DNA from: Allochromatium humboldtianum
Lineage (GTDB): Bacteria > Pseudomonadota > Gammaproteobacteria > Chromatiales > Chromatiaceae
DNA length: 64,000 bases
Assembly (NCBI RefSeq): GCF_013385175.1
Contig: NZ_JABZEO010000001.1
Location: forward strand, 186,001-250,000
Direction: 5' to 3'
Shown: positions 20,554 to 29,226 of the stretch, piece by piece
Layout: each line of letters starts with the position of its first letter
Position numbering within the stretch: position 1 is the stretch's first letter
The notes under the pieces: generated by a model
The model's input: the letters and a program-made list of their open reading frames with translations, nothing else
Database searches by the model: none
Told to the model about the DNA's origin: nothing
Made by a program: the position numbers and the translations under genes

Positions 20554-21852
20554 CTATACCGAAGGAACAGCGTCGTTTGGCTGTAATTTCAATACATTCC
20601 GTTCGCCTTCGCTGCGGGCGATGATGACGGCGCCGCAGGAGTCGCTGAAGACGTTGACGGCGGTGCGCATCATGTCGAGCACGCGGTCGACGGCCAGGAT
20701 CAGCCCGATGCCTTCGAGCGGCAGACCCACGGCGCTCAGGATGACGGCGATGGCCACCAGGCTGGCCGCCGGGATGCCGGCCACGCCGATCGAGGTCAGA
20801 AGCGCGAGCAGCACGACCAGGAATTGGGTGCCGAGGGTCAGTTCCAGTCCGTAGGCCTGAGCGATGAAGAGCACGGCGACGCATTCATAGAGCGCGGTGC
20901 CGTCCATGTTGACCGTGGCCCCGAGCGGGAGCACGAAGCTGCTGGTGCGGTTGGAGACGCCGGCGTTCTTCTCCACGCAGTCCATGGTGATCGGGAGTGT
21001 GGCCGAGGACGAGGCGGTCGAGAAGGCCGTCACCAGGGCCGCGCCCATGGCGGCATAGTGGCGGCGCGGGTCGACGCCGCCGATGAAATAGAGCAGTAGC
21101 GGCAGCACGACCAGGAAGTGGGTCGCGAGCGACAGGGTGACGGTCAGGAAGAACAGCGCCAGCGGGCCGAAAGCCTCCAGTCCGGTGTCGGCCACGGTGC
21201 GCGCGACCAGGGCGAAGACGCCGATCGGAGCAAAACGCATGATGAGATCCGTGATCCGCATCATGATCTCGAACAGGCCCTCGAAGAACCGGCGCTGGAT
21301 GCCGCCCTGAGTCTCGTTCAGGCGGGTGAGGAAGAAGCCGTAGAGTAGGCTGAAGAAGATCAGTCCCAGCATCTGGCCATCGGCGGCGGCCTCGATCACA
21401 TTGGTCGGGATCATGCGCAGGAAGACCTCGACCACATCGCCCGCGTCGCGATCGCCGATGCGTTCCTGCAGCGCGGCGGCTTCGGCGCTGAAGCCGAAGA
21501 CCTCGGCCGGATCGCCCTCGACGACACCGGGCTGGATCAGGTTGGCCAGGGTCAGACCGACCAGGATCGCCAGCAGACTGGTCATGGCGTAATAGCCGAG
21601 CGTCTTGCCGCCGAGTCGTCCGAGATGTTCCGACCCGCCCAGCCCGGAGACGCCGACGATGATCGAGGAGACGATCAGGGGCACGATCAGCATCTTGAGC
21701 GCATTGAGGAAGAGCTGGCCGACGAAGTCGAAGATGGCATGGAAGGTCACGCCGAACACACCGATCTCACGTCCGACGATCAGCCCGACGACGACCGCCA
21801 GGACGAGCGCGATCAGGATCTGCCAGTGGAGCTTGAGTTTGAGCAATGACAT
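20554..21852 (-). CDS. Dicarboxylate/amino acid:cation symporter (GltP/DctA family)
   Basis: The 432-residue inner-membrane protein belongs to the DAACS family, which takes up glutamate, aspartate or C4-dicarboxylates with H+ or Na+. Signatures are the serine-rich re-entrant loop TASSSATLPITMDC and the NMDGTALYE motif of helix 7, with eight or so hydrophobic helices. The start at 21852 (MSLLKLKLHWQILIAL) is preferred over the ATG at 21867, which adds five residues before the first helix. The substrate is not certain from sequence. The gene starts just downstream of an inverted repeat that closes the amylosucrase gene. Confidence 0.9.
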   Translation of the reverse strand: MSLLKLKLHWQILIALVLAVVVGLIVGREIGVFGVTFHAIFDFVGQLFLNALKMLIVPLIVSSIIVGVSGLGGSEHLGRLGGKTLGYYAMTSLLAILVGLTLANLIQPGVVEGDPAEVFGFSAEAAALQERIGDRDAGDVVEVFLRMIPTNVIEAAADGQMLGLIFFSLLYGFFLTRLNETQGGIQRRFFEGLFEIMMRITDLIMRFAPIGVFALVARTVADTGLEAFGPLALFFLTVTLSLATHFLVVLPLLLYFIGGVDPRRHYAAMGAALVTAFSTASSSATLPITMDCVEKNAGVSNRTSSFVLPLGATVNMDGTALYECVAVLFIAQAYGLELTLGTQFLVVLLALLTSIGVAGIPAASLVAIAVILSAVGLPLEGIGLILAVDRVLDMMRTAVNVFSDSCGAVIIARSEGERNVLKLQPNDAVPSV

Positions 21853-21875
21853 AGCCAAGTGTCCCATGCTGTAAG

Positions 21876-21900
21876 CCCCTCTCCCCTCGCGGGAGAGGGG
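21876..21900. repeat. GC-rich inverted repeat between symporter and amylosucrase genes
   Basis: A perfect ten-base stem (CCCCTCTCCC / GGGAGAGGGG) with a five-base loop is followed by a further GGGGAGAGGG tract. It begins 19 bases past the amylosucrase stop on the minus strand. No T-run follows, so it may be a transcript-end structure or a dispersed extragenic palindrome; repeats of this CTCTCCC/GGGAGAG type occur between genes of many proteobacteria. No second copy was seen in the window. Confidence 0.6.
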
Positions 21901-21919
21901 TTGGGGAGAGGGGGGGAAT

Positions 21920-23893
21920 TCAGAGCAACGACCGCGCCCGCTGATCGGCGAGCCAGTAGAAGTGATAGGGCGGGATCACCACCCGGTTGTTGAGCAGTGC
22001 CGGTGAATCGCCGCTGACCAGATCCTGGATCTGCCCGCCCCGGAACAGTCCGCGATAGGCCGGCGCGTCCAGATCGAGATATTGCGAGGAGGCATCGAAG
22101 TTGGCCGCCACCAGCACCGAACTGCCCGGCATACTCGGATGGGTGCGCAGGAAGGCGAAGATGTGCGGATTGCCCGCATCGATCAGCTCGCGGTTGTTGA
22201 AGTCGGCGAAGGCCGGGGTGTTCTTGCGCACCGCGATCAGGCGCTTGAGTCCGTCGAAGATCCGCTGCTCGACCGTGCCCTGTTCGCGCCGACGCTCGAC
22301 CCGGTTCCAGTCGATGCGCGGACGATGGATCCAGCGCGCGTCGCCCGCCTTGTTCACGTCGTCGAGGAAGGAGCAGTCGTTGAGGGTGCCGACCTCGTCG
22401 CCGTACCAGATCAGCGGGATGCCGCCGAAGGACAGGATCATGCCGTGCAGGGTCAGGATCAGATTGACGGCGTGGTCGATGGCGGTCTGATCGCCCGAGT
22501 CGAGCGCCGCGTCCAGTCCGGCCAGCGAGGCCAGCGCCCCGGCGATACGGGCGTCCCCAGTCTTGTGATTGACGCCGAAGGGCCGACCGCGCGCCGGCGA
22601 GCCTTCGAACGATCCCGTGAACCAGTCGACCAGGAAGCGCCGATGGGCGTAGGGATCATAGTCACAGGCGCGGATGTCGGCATCGTCGAAGCCGAGACCG
22701 ATGTCGTCATGACAGCGCACATAGTTCAACCAGGTGGCGCGGTCGAGCTTGACGGGCAGACTCTTGATGCCCTGACTCAGGAGCTTGGCGTTCTTGGTCG
22801 CCACCGCGTCCCAGAGCAGGGCCATGAAGGTGGCGTTGTAGGCGATCTCGCATTCCTTGGCGATGACCGCGTCCTCGCCGAAATACTTGATGATCTCAGA
22901 CGGCGCGACGATGGCCTCGGCGATGAACAGCGTGCCTGGGGCGACGACCTGACAGCAGTCCTTCATCATTTGCAGGATCAGATGCGCCTCGCGTTCGTTC
23001 TGCGAGGTGGTCCCGATCTTCTTCCACAGAAACGCCACGGCATCGAGCCGCAGGATGTCGGCGCCCTGATTGGCCCAGAACAGCACGATGTCGAGCATTT
23101 CGATGAAGACGGCGGGATTGGAGTAGTTCAGATCCCACTGATAGTGGTTGAACACCGTCATCACCCATTTGCCCATGTCGGCGTCCCAGGTGAAGTTGCC
23201 GGGCGCGGTCTCGGGGAAGATCTCGGGCAGGGTCTCCTCGAACATATCGGGCACGTCGCGGTTCGGGAAGACGTAGTAGAAGTCCTGATAGGTCTTGTCG
23301 CCGTTACGTGCCTGCTGCGCCCAGGCGTGCTCGTTGGAGGTGTGGTTGACCACCACGTCGAGGGTGAGCAGCATCCCGCGCGCGCGCATCGCCTCGCCGA
23401 GCGCGCGCACGTCCTCGACCGTACCGGCGCGCGGGTCGATGTCGCGAAAGTCGCTGACCGCATAGCCGCCGTCGCTGGCCCCGAGCGGACAGCGCAGGAT
23501 CGGCATCACATGGACCATGTTGACGCCCAGCTCCTGGAGATAGGGCAGGCGCTGCATCAGGCCCTGGAGGTTGCCGGCGAAACCGTCGAGATAGAGCGCC
23601 ATGCCAGTCCACTCCTGGCTCAGGAACCAGTTGTGGTTCTCCTCACGCTCCATGTCGAGCCGGCGCAACGGCTCGGGACGGGCGATATAGGCGCGCGCCA
23701 GACGCTCGGTCAGTTCAGTGATCCGCTCCTTGAAGTCCTCGCGATGGCCGTAGAGATGGGCGAACAGCGAATGGATGGCATAGAAGTTCGCGCCCAGCCG
23801 GGTGTAGAAATGACGCAGATCCTCGCGCACCACCTGATGGCTGAGATCGTCGAGGATGTCGTTGAGAAGGGCGTGTGAAACCTGTTCGTACAT
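21920..23893 (-). CDS. ams: Amylosucrase (GH13 family)
   Basis: Amylosucrase splits sucrose, transferring glucose to an alpha-1,4-glucan and releasing fructose. The start at 23893 gives 657 residues. The helical N-terminal domain (LRHFYTRLGANFYAIHSLFA) is followed by the GH13 barrel. Visible catalytic elements are the nucleophile Asp in ILRLDAVAF near residue 282, the acid/base Glu in FIAEAIVAP near 324, and the transition-state Asp in CHDDIGLGF near 395. SDGGYAVSDFRDIDP and DVVVNHTSNEH are conserved barrel segments. In related sucrose clusters ams follows sps, spp and frk. Here it lies 44 bp behind res, with 6 kb of defence genes in between. Confidence 0.93.
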   Translation of the reverse strand: MYEQVSHALLNDILDDLSHQVVREDLRHFYTRLGANFYAIHSLFAHLYGHREDFKERITELTERLARAYIARPEPLRRLDMEREENHNWFLSQEWTGMALYLDGFAGNLQGLMQRLPYLQELGVNMVHVMPILRCPLGASDGGYAVSDFRDIDPRAGTVEDVRALGEAMRARGMLLTLDVVVNHTSNEHAWAQQARNGDKTYQDFYYVFPNRDVPDMFEETLPEIFPETAPGNFTWDADMGKWVMTVFNHYQWDLNYSNPAVFIEMLDIVLFWANQGADILRLDAVAFLWKKIGTTSQNEREAHLILQMMKDCCQVVAPGTLFIAEAIVAPSEIIKYFGEDAVIAKECEIAYNATFMALLWDAVATKNAKLLSQGIKSLPVKLDRATWLNYVRCHDDIGLGFDDADIRACDYDPYAHRRFLVDWFTGSFEGSPARGRPFGVNHKTGDARIAGALASLAGLDAALDSGDQTAIDHAVNLILTLHGMILSFGGIPLIWYGDEVGTLNDCSFLDDVNKAGDARWIHRPRIDWNRVERRREQGTVEQRIFDGLKRLIAVRKNTPAFADFNNRELIDAGNPHIFAFLRTHPSMPGSSVLVAANFDASSQYLDLDAPAYRGLFRGGQIQDLVSGDSPALLNNRVVIPPYHFYWLADQRARSLL

Positions 23894-23937
23894 GGGAGCC
23901 GCGTCCTGTTGGATGTCGGTGGTCTGAATCGCGTGCG

Positions 23938-26685
23938 TCAGGCACTGCTCTGGGCAATGGCACGCTTTAGCTGCTGCTCGACCGGGCAACCGGCGGTCCG
24001 GGCATCCGTGATCATGGCGAACAGACAGCGCCCGCCGCTGGCCGCCGCCCAGACGGCGCCGATGTCGCGTTTCTCCCTGGAGTCGTCGTTGCTGAAGCGG
24101 TCGCCGCCCTTGTACTCGACCGCCAGCAGGCGTTCATCTTCCAGACGCAGCACGAAATCCGGATAGAAACGGTCGGTTGCGGTCGGCAGCCAGAAAGAAG
24201 TCAGCGGCTGGCGCTCCAGGTTGCGCACCCAGAAGCGCACGGCGTCCAGCCGGTCGATCGCGATGGCGCAGGCGGTTTCCTCGGTGTTCAGGTCGGAATC
24301 CAGCTCGCCGGGGCGCGGATAGAAATGCTTCTCGAAGTGGTAGCGTCCCTCGAACCACCAGTGTGCCGGATAGCGCTCGGGGTCGAAGCGGAAGGCGTGA
24401 TGCTCCGACAGGCACAAGCCTGCCGATCCATCGAGCAGGCTGTGTTGGAAGGTTTGACGACGCTGTGAGTCGACCAGCGTCTTGAGACGTTGCGCCAGGG
24501 CCTCGGCGAGTCGGTTGGTGTGACGCGCGCAGTAGTTGAGATCGATCCCGCGTGCGCTCAATCCATCGAGCACACGCCCGATCCAGGCGATGGTATCGGC
24601 TTGCAGCAGACTGTCGCGCCGGATCGCGCGGTCGAGCAGGCGGATCAGTTCGGCGCGCGGCATGGCGTCCGTTCCGCTGTCGAGATCGAGCCGGTAGTTC
24701 GGGTGCTCGACGGCGATCCGCAACTGACCCTGGTCCAGGTCGATCAGGAAGGGCTTTTCATCGTCCTCGCGCGTGAAGCCGGGCAGATCTGCCGGGGCCG
24801 CCGCCAATGACAGCGGCGCCAGTTCGGCGAGCAGGGCCGGTTCCAGGAGCTGCAATTCACCCTGCACGGGCAGGGCCAGTCGCGGCAGCGGGCCGAAGTC
24901 GAGCCGCCGCTGAGCCGGCGCCAGGGCGATCTGGGCGCGGGTCTGGTGGCGCTCCAACTGACGCGACAGCTCGGGCCGATGACGTTTCGGGACGGCTTCG
25001 ACCACGGCGTCGACGGTCGCGGGTGCGAGCAGTCCAGTCACCCTGACCACGGGTGGAGCCTCGGTGTCCGGCGCGGGCGGATCGAGCGTCACGCCCTCGG
25101 GCATCAGCTCGCCGAAGCTCCGGCGCAACTGTTCGGCGACTGCCGCCGGGATCTCGAAGGCGCTTTGCACCTGGGGCGGTTCGGCGACCGAGCCGTTGCC
25201 GTTGTCGTCAAGGTCGCCGAAGAGATCGTCCGTTCCCGGCTGGACGGCGCTCGCCGCCTCGAATTCCTCGAAACCCATCGACACCAGCCGATCGACCAGT
25301 TCGCTCGCGACCTGCACGCTCCCCGAGCCGCAGACATGGGCATAGGCGCGGTTCAATTCGGGTGCGCGGCGCTCGCGTGCATAGGGCAGACGCAGCACGC
25401 GCCCGAGCAACTGTTCCATGTCGCGGCTGGAGCGGATGTTCTGCACGGTGCAGAACACATAGGCAAAGGAGCAGTCCCAGCCCTCGCGCAGGGCTTCGAC
25501 GGTGATGATGAAATCGATCGGGCAGTCGGGCGCGAACAGGTCGACGCCTTCGAGTTCGCGTTGGGCGCCGGTGGCCACGGCAAGGCGTCGCTCGGCGATC
25601 CCGTGCGCCTCGATCAGATGGGCGCGCAAGACCTCGACCGTGACCGCGCCGTTCTTGGGTTCGGCCTGGAACAGCACCAGCGGACGGATGTAATCCGGTT
25701 CGAGCCGCGCCCGTTCGGCCAGGCGCTCGCGCGTCAGCAGGGCATCGCGCACCGCCTCGCGCCAGTTCGGATGCGGTACGAGCAGGATCGGCAGCTTGAT
25801 CATGTCCTCGGCTTTGAGTTCCTGGGCCGAGACGTGATAGAGCAGGTTCTGATCCGGGGCCGGGGTGGCGGTCCATTCGATGACGCAGGCCGGGCGGATG
25901 CGCCGGAACACCTCGAACGACAGCGGGGTGGTGTGGTTGTGGGCCTCGTCGACGATGACGATGGGGCGATGCCAGGCCAGCAGGTTGGCCAGCGAGCGTT
26001 TGATCGGGCGCGCGTTTGAGTCGCCGATCAGGCTGCACAGATAGGGGCGTTCGGCGAGATCGGCGTCGCTGACCCGTTCCAGGAAGTCGGCGTCGGGCAG
26101 GGTCTTGAAATGCGGCTCGAAGGCTTCCTTGTAGGCGTAGACCTCGCGGCCGGCGGTCTTGTCGACGCGCAGGGTCTGCATGGTGGCGATGATGAGGATG
26201 GTGCGCGCGCCGAAGTCCTGGGCGCGTAGCTGTTCGCCTTCGTCGATGTCGATGACCGTCAGCCGGTCGGCGGGCCAGTAGGACAGCAGGGCCTCGCGGT
26301 AAGGGTGGCCGGGGGTGCGCAGGGCGTCGCGGGTCTGGGCGCGAATGGTGTTGGTCGGCACTAGCCAGAGTACGACGGGATGGTCGACGCCGGCATAGAG
26401 TCGGGCGGCGCGTTCGATGGCGTGCGTGGCCATCAGAGTCTTGCCGCCGCCGGTCGGGATGCGCAGGCAGACTTGGGGGATGTCGGGGGCGTCGGCGGAG
26501 AGCGGGCGATAGGGTGCGTCGCACAGGTGCTCGCCGAGGATGCGGCGGCGGGCGGTGTTGAAGGCGGTGCTCAGGGCGTTGGCGTCTCGGGCGCCGCGCG
26601 CCAGTTCCAGGAACACCGAGAGCGCGCCCTCGGTGTCGGGCGTGCCCAGGGCGCGTTTCTGGTAGTCCTTGAGGATCAGGGGCAT
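23938..26685 (-). CDS. res: Type III restriction enzyme, Res (helicase-nuclease) subunit
   Basis: Res forms a complex with Mod and uses ATP to communicate between two inversely oriented sites before cutting. The 915-residue protein has superfamily 2 helicase motifs: Walker A in RIPTGGGKTLMA near residue 80, the DEAH box in IVIVDEAHNH near 245, motif III-like VIEWTATPAPD, and motif VI in LLGRVLRLPYAR. A C-terminal PD-(D/E)XK nuclease is visible as FYPDFVLRL followed by LAVEYKGG near residues 842-860. All key residues seem intact. It is the last defence gene of the minus-strand block and is followed after 44 bp by ams. Confidence 0.92.
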   Translation of the reverse strand: MPLILKDYQKRALGTPDTEGALSVFLELARGARDANALSTAFNTARRRILGEHLCDAPYRPLSADAPDIPQVCLRIPTGGGKTLMATHAIERAARLYAGVDHPVVLWLVPTNTIRAQTRDALRTPGHPYREALLSYWPADRLTVIDIDEGEQLRAQDFGARTILIIATMQTLRVDKTAGREVYAYKEAFEPHFKTLPDADFLERVSDADLAERPYLCSLIGDSNARPIKRSLANLLAWHRPIVIVDEAHNHTTPLSFEVFRRIRPACVIEWTATPAPDQNLLYHVSAQELKAEDMIKLPILLVPHPNWREAVRDALLTRERLAERARLEPDYIRPLVLFQAEPKNGAVTVEVLRAHLIEAHGIAERRLAVATGAQRELEGVDLFAPDCPIDFIITVEALREGWDCSFAYVFCTVQNIRSSRDMEQLLGRVLRLPYARERRAPELNRAYAHVCGSGSVQVASELVDRLVSMGFEEFEAASAVQPGTDDLFGDLDDNGNGSVAEPPQVQSAFEIPAAVAEQLRRSFGELMPEGVTLDPPAPDTEAPPVVRVTGLLAPATVDAVVEAVPKRHRPELSRQLERHQTRAQIALAPAQRRLDFGPLPRLALPVQGELQLLEPALLAELAPLSLAAAPADLPGFTREDDEKPFLIDLDQGQLRIAVEHPNYRLDLDSGTDAMPRAELIRLLDRAIRRDSLLQADTIAWIGRVLDGLSARGIDLNYCARHTNRLAEALAQRLKTLVDSQRRQTFQHSLLDGSAGLCLSEHHAFRFDPERYPAHWWFEGRYHFEKHFYPRPGELDSDLNTEETACAIAIDRLDAVRFWVRNLERQPLTSFWLPTATDRFYPDFVLRLEDERLLAVEYKGGDRFSNDDSREKRDIGAVWAAASGGRCLFAMITDARTAGCPVEQQLKRAIAQSSA

Positions 26686-26718
26686 GGGTGGTCGTTAGGC
26701 CGGAGTTTGATGGAGCGG

Positions 26719-27009
26719 CTAGGCAACGCGCTTGATGCTCAAGGATTGACACACACGATTGGCGGTGTCGATGCGTGTTTGTGCGTCAGCGCGTAATGCC
26801 TTGTAGAACGCCTCGCGTGAAAGACCGGTTGCTTTGGCGATTTCGGTCATGCCGCGTGCGCGGGCAATGTCGCCGATGGCGGCGGCCAGCAAGGCGGGAT
26901 CATTTTCTTCGAGTACGATGCTCAGATATTCGACGATCGCTTGATCGTCTTCGAGGTATTCGGTGATGTCGAACTCAGGCAAGTCGGCAATGCGGATTTT
27001 CTTGGTCAT
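26719..27009 (-). CDS. HigA-like antitoxin, helix-turn-helix addiction module protein
   Basis: The 96-residue protein has an N-terminal segment rich in acidic residues (DLPEFDITEYLEDDQAIVEYL) and a C-terminal helix-turn-helix (MTEIAKATGLSREAFYKAL). This matches addiction-module antidote proteins of the HigA-related group paired with RelE-fold toxins. It begins three bases after the toxin stop, giving the toxin-first order typical of higBA loci. It should neutralise the toxin and may bind the operon promoter. It sits 33 bp before res. Confidence 0.88.
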   Translation of the reverse strand: MTKKIRIADLPEFDITEYLEDDQAIVEYLSIVLEENDPALLAAAIGDIARARGMTEIAKATGLSREAFYKALRADAQTRIDTANRVCQSLSIKRVA

Positions 27010-27012
27010 GGT

Positions 27013-27309
27013 TCAATCCTCAAGAGTGGACGCCAGTGCGATGGCCTTGGCGATGTCGGCGGCCTGTGTCGATTTATCGCCGCCGCCCAGCATCAGGATC
27101 AGTACCGGGCCGCGCCGGACGTAATACAGTCGCCAGCCGGGGCCGAAGTGTTCGCGCATCTCGAAAACGCCATGGCCGACAGGTTGGACGTCGCCGAGGT
27201 TGCCGAGCGAGGCTTTACGCAACCGAGTGGCCAGACGGCGTTTGGTGAGTCCGTCTTTAAGTCCCGACAACCATGCCGCGAACTCGTCCGTTTGCTTGAT
27301 CTGTATCAT
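27013..27309 (-). CDS. RelE/HigB-fold toxin of a type II toxin-antitoxin pair
   Basis: The chosen ATG at 27309 gives 98 residues, the normal size for this group of addiction-module killer proteins; a longer start would overlap the DUF2442 gene. Conserved elements are EFAAWLSGLKD at the N-terminus, RLRKASLGNLGDVQPVGHGVFEMR in two parts, and the core strand GPGWRLYYVRRG with a closing LLGGG-like LMLGGGDKSTQ. Family members act as ribosome-dependent mRNA interferases. The pair lies inside the apparent mod-res operon. Confidence 0.88.
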   Translation of the reverse strand: MIQIKQTDEFAAWLSGLKDGLTKRRLATRLRKASLGNLGDVQPVGHGVFEMREHFGPGWRLYYVRRGPVLILMLGGGDKSTQAADIAKAIALASTLED

Positions 27310-27322
27310 GTTTGCGAATTCG

Positions 27323-27577
27323 TCAAAGACGCGATTTTCCAATGAGCAGACTCTGAACGCTGATATCTTCGTCGAGCAGCGGCCAATGGATGCCCCTGCC
27401 GTCGCCCAATAGTTCGAACTGAGCGCGCTCCGGCGGCATGGCGTTGGCTAGACGAGGAAACCACGCCAGTGGCACTGAGATGATACGGCCATCGACAAGT
27501 CTCACCACCAGTTCATCCTCGGTGCATTCGATATGATCGGCGCGCGGATCTACAGGCTCAACGCATTTGAATGTCAT
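27323..27577 (-). CDS. DUF2442 domain protein
   Basis: The 84-residue protein matches small DUF2442 proteins: a beta-rich fold with DELVVRLVDGRIISVPLAWFPRL in the middle and IHWPLLDEDISVQSLLIG at the end. Its function is not known. DUF2442 genes are often next to DUF4160 or toxin-like genes, so an antitoxin-like role is a reasonable guess. The start overlaps the mod 3' end by 20 bases and the stop is 13 bases before the toxin start, so it is translationally tied to the restriction-modification block. Confidence 0.75.
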   Translation of the reverse strand: MTFKCVEPVDPRADHIECTEDELVVRLVDGRIISVPLAWFPRLANAMPPERAQFELLGDGRGIHWPLLDEDISVQSLLIGKSRL

Positions 27578-29081
27578 AGGGAATCTGCTTGAACTGAATA
27601 TTCAATTCACGACGGCGCGTTTCGGGCATGAGGGCGGCTTCGCCGTAGATGATCCAGCGTCGGGCGCGTCCGGCGGCGAGCGGTTCGAGGTCGCGCCAGA
27701 GGGCGGAGGTCAGGACGTTGCCGCCGTCGGTCCGGCTGTCGCCGAGAATGCCGTTGTAGAGCAGCACAACGGCGGTGTCGTCGTGGAGGCCGAGCAGGGG
27801 GCTGGGCGTGGCGTCATGGGTCGTCCAGGGTGTGCCGGTTTCCAGGAACCAGAGATAGCCGGCCAGGGTCGGGAAGCGCACGGCCGGGTTGATTCGTCCA
27901 TCCGGCTCGAAGACGGGCGGGCCGAGGGTCAGGAAGCGGAATCCGCCGCCGCCGTTCCAGTCGACCGCTTTGGAGATTCCGCCCGGTTCGCCGTCGATGA
28001 CCTTGAGCAGACGCGGCAGGCAGTGGGTGCGGGCGTGTTCGCCCATCTCGATGCCGATCCAGCGTCGGCCCATCTTGTGCGCGACGGCGGCGGTCGTGGC
28101 CGAGCCGAGGAAGGAATCGAGGACGAGATCGCCGGGGTTGGTGGCGATGTGGAGGACGTGCCGTGCTAGACGCTCTGGTTTTGGAGTAGAGAAAATGTCA
28201 TCTCGCCCGAAAAGTTTTGCGACTTCCTGTTTTGCTTCTCTATTGTTTCCAACGTCCGTATTTAGCCAGACAGTTGTTGGGACCAAGTCGCCTAACTCAG
28301 ATTGAAATCGTTTGCGGAATGGAAAAGTACGGCCGGTTTTTCCCCACCAAATTCGGTCGTCTTTTTCGAGGGCCGCAAAAGTTTCTCTGGATAGACTCCA
28401 GTAGCGATTCTTGCGCGGGACGAAAATATCGCCATGTGGACCTGTTACTTCGTAGTGTCCATCTGAATAAGGTTTTGCAGCCGTGAGGTCAGAGCGACGC
28501 CATAGCCCACGAGGGTCATCATCAGGATTCCAAAAATCCGCATCGCTTGCGTAGGATCTTGAAACTTTGTTAGGTCGCCAAATTTTGAGGTTTCGAGCGA
28601 ACGCTATGATGAAATCATGGTCGTCAGAAAGATGCTGGGCTGAATTGTTGCGAGCATGAAGCTTTTGCCAAATGCCTGTTGCAATAAAATTCCCGCGCCC
28701 AAACACATCATCCATGACGACCTTCAAATAATGCCCCTCGTTGTCGTCGATCGTGACCCAGATCGACCCGTCCTCGGCGAGCAGATCGCGCAACAGCTCC
28801 AGACGCGGATACATCATCGACAACCACTGACTGTGCTCCAGATTGTCGTCGTAATGCTCGAAGGCGCTCTTGGTGTTGTACGGCGGATCGATGAAGATGC
28901 ACTTGACCCGCCCCGCGCAGAACGGCAACAGCGACTTGAGCGCCTCCAGATTGTCGCCCTGAATGAGCCAGTTGTCGGCGTCCGGGTCGCCGTGGACGGA
29001 CTGCGTTTCCAGCAATCGATAGGGCACGCGCCGCGCGGCACGCTTGGCCTCGGCATCGCCGAGCCAGGTCAGTTGGGGCAT
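27558..29081 (-). CDS. mod: Type III DNA-adenine methyltransferase, Mod subunit
   Basis: The 507-residue protein methylates adenine and specifies the target site for the type III system. The catalytic DPPY motif is in IFIDPPYNTK at residues 65-68, and the S-adenosylmethionine motif is in LDSFLGSATTAAVA near residue 320. DPPY before the SAM site is the beta-class order usual for Mod proteins. The C-terminus (RRRELNIQFKQIPYDI) is also typical. The recognition domain between them (about residues 128-304, bases 28170-28700) is clearly AT-richer than both flanks, which suggests a swapped cassette. The frame is intact. Confidence 0.92.
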   Translation of the reverse strand: MPQLTWLGDAEAKRAARRVPYRLLETQSVHGDPDADNWLIQGDNLEALKSLLPFCAGRVKCIFIDPPYNTKSAFEHYDDNLEHSQWLSMMYPRLELLRDLLAEDGSIWVTIDDNEGHYLKVVMDDVFGRGNFIATGIWQKLHARNNSAQHLSDDHDFIIAFARNLKIWRPNKVSRSYASDADFWNPDDDPRGLWRRSDLTAAKPYSDGHYEVTGPHGDIFVPRKNRYWSLSRETFAALEKDDRIWWGKTGRTFPFRKRFQSELGDLVPTTVWLNTDVGNNREAKQEVAKLFGRDDIFSTPKPERLARHVLHIATNPGDLVLDSFLGSATTAAVAHKMGRRWIGIEMGEHARTHCLPRLLKVIDGEPGGISKAVDWNGGGGFRFLTLGPPVFEPDGRINPAVRFPTLAGYLWFLETGTPWTTHDATPSPLLGLHDDTAVVLLYNGILGDSRTDGGNVLTSALWRDLEPLAAGRARRWIIYGEAALMPETRRRELNIQFKQIPYDIQMR

Positions 29082-29167
29082 CGTCGGTCAGTCCAGTCCT
29101 GAGTGATTCGAGAGAGCGAGCCGCGATCCGTGGATGCGACCCAAGCGACAGCTATCTTAACGAGCCT

Positions 29168-29200
29168 TTGCACTCAAGCCCAGCGCCGCCTAGACTCTAG
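29168..29200 (+). promoter_or_regulatory. Putative promoter and operator of the Phd/PIN pair
   Basis: TTGCAC (29168-29173) and TAGACT (29191-29196) are separated by 17 bases and fit a modest sigma-70 promoter. The -10 is inside a perfect 11-base palindrome CTAGACTCTAG (29190-29200), and a further half-copy CTAGA occurs at 29210-29214 before the ATG at 29227. Phd-type antitoxins repress their own operons by binding such palindromes. Confidence 0.4.
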
Positions 29201-29226
29201 CCGACTCAACTAGACAGGTCGCCATC

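Noticed and set aside
22082-23878. A 598-codon plus-strand frame opposite amylosucrase
   Set aside because: Amylosucrase has all catalytic motifs; the opposite frame has none.
29082-29226. Search for direct repeats or target duplications marking the edges of the defence block
   Set aside because: No clear flanking repeat, integrase or transposase was seen at this edge or near 23893-23938, so the mechanism of insertion stays open.
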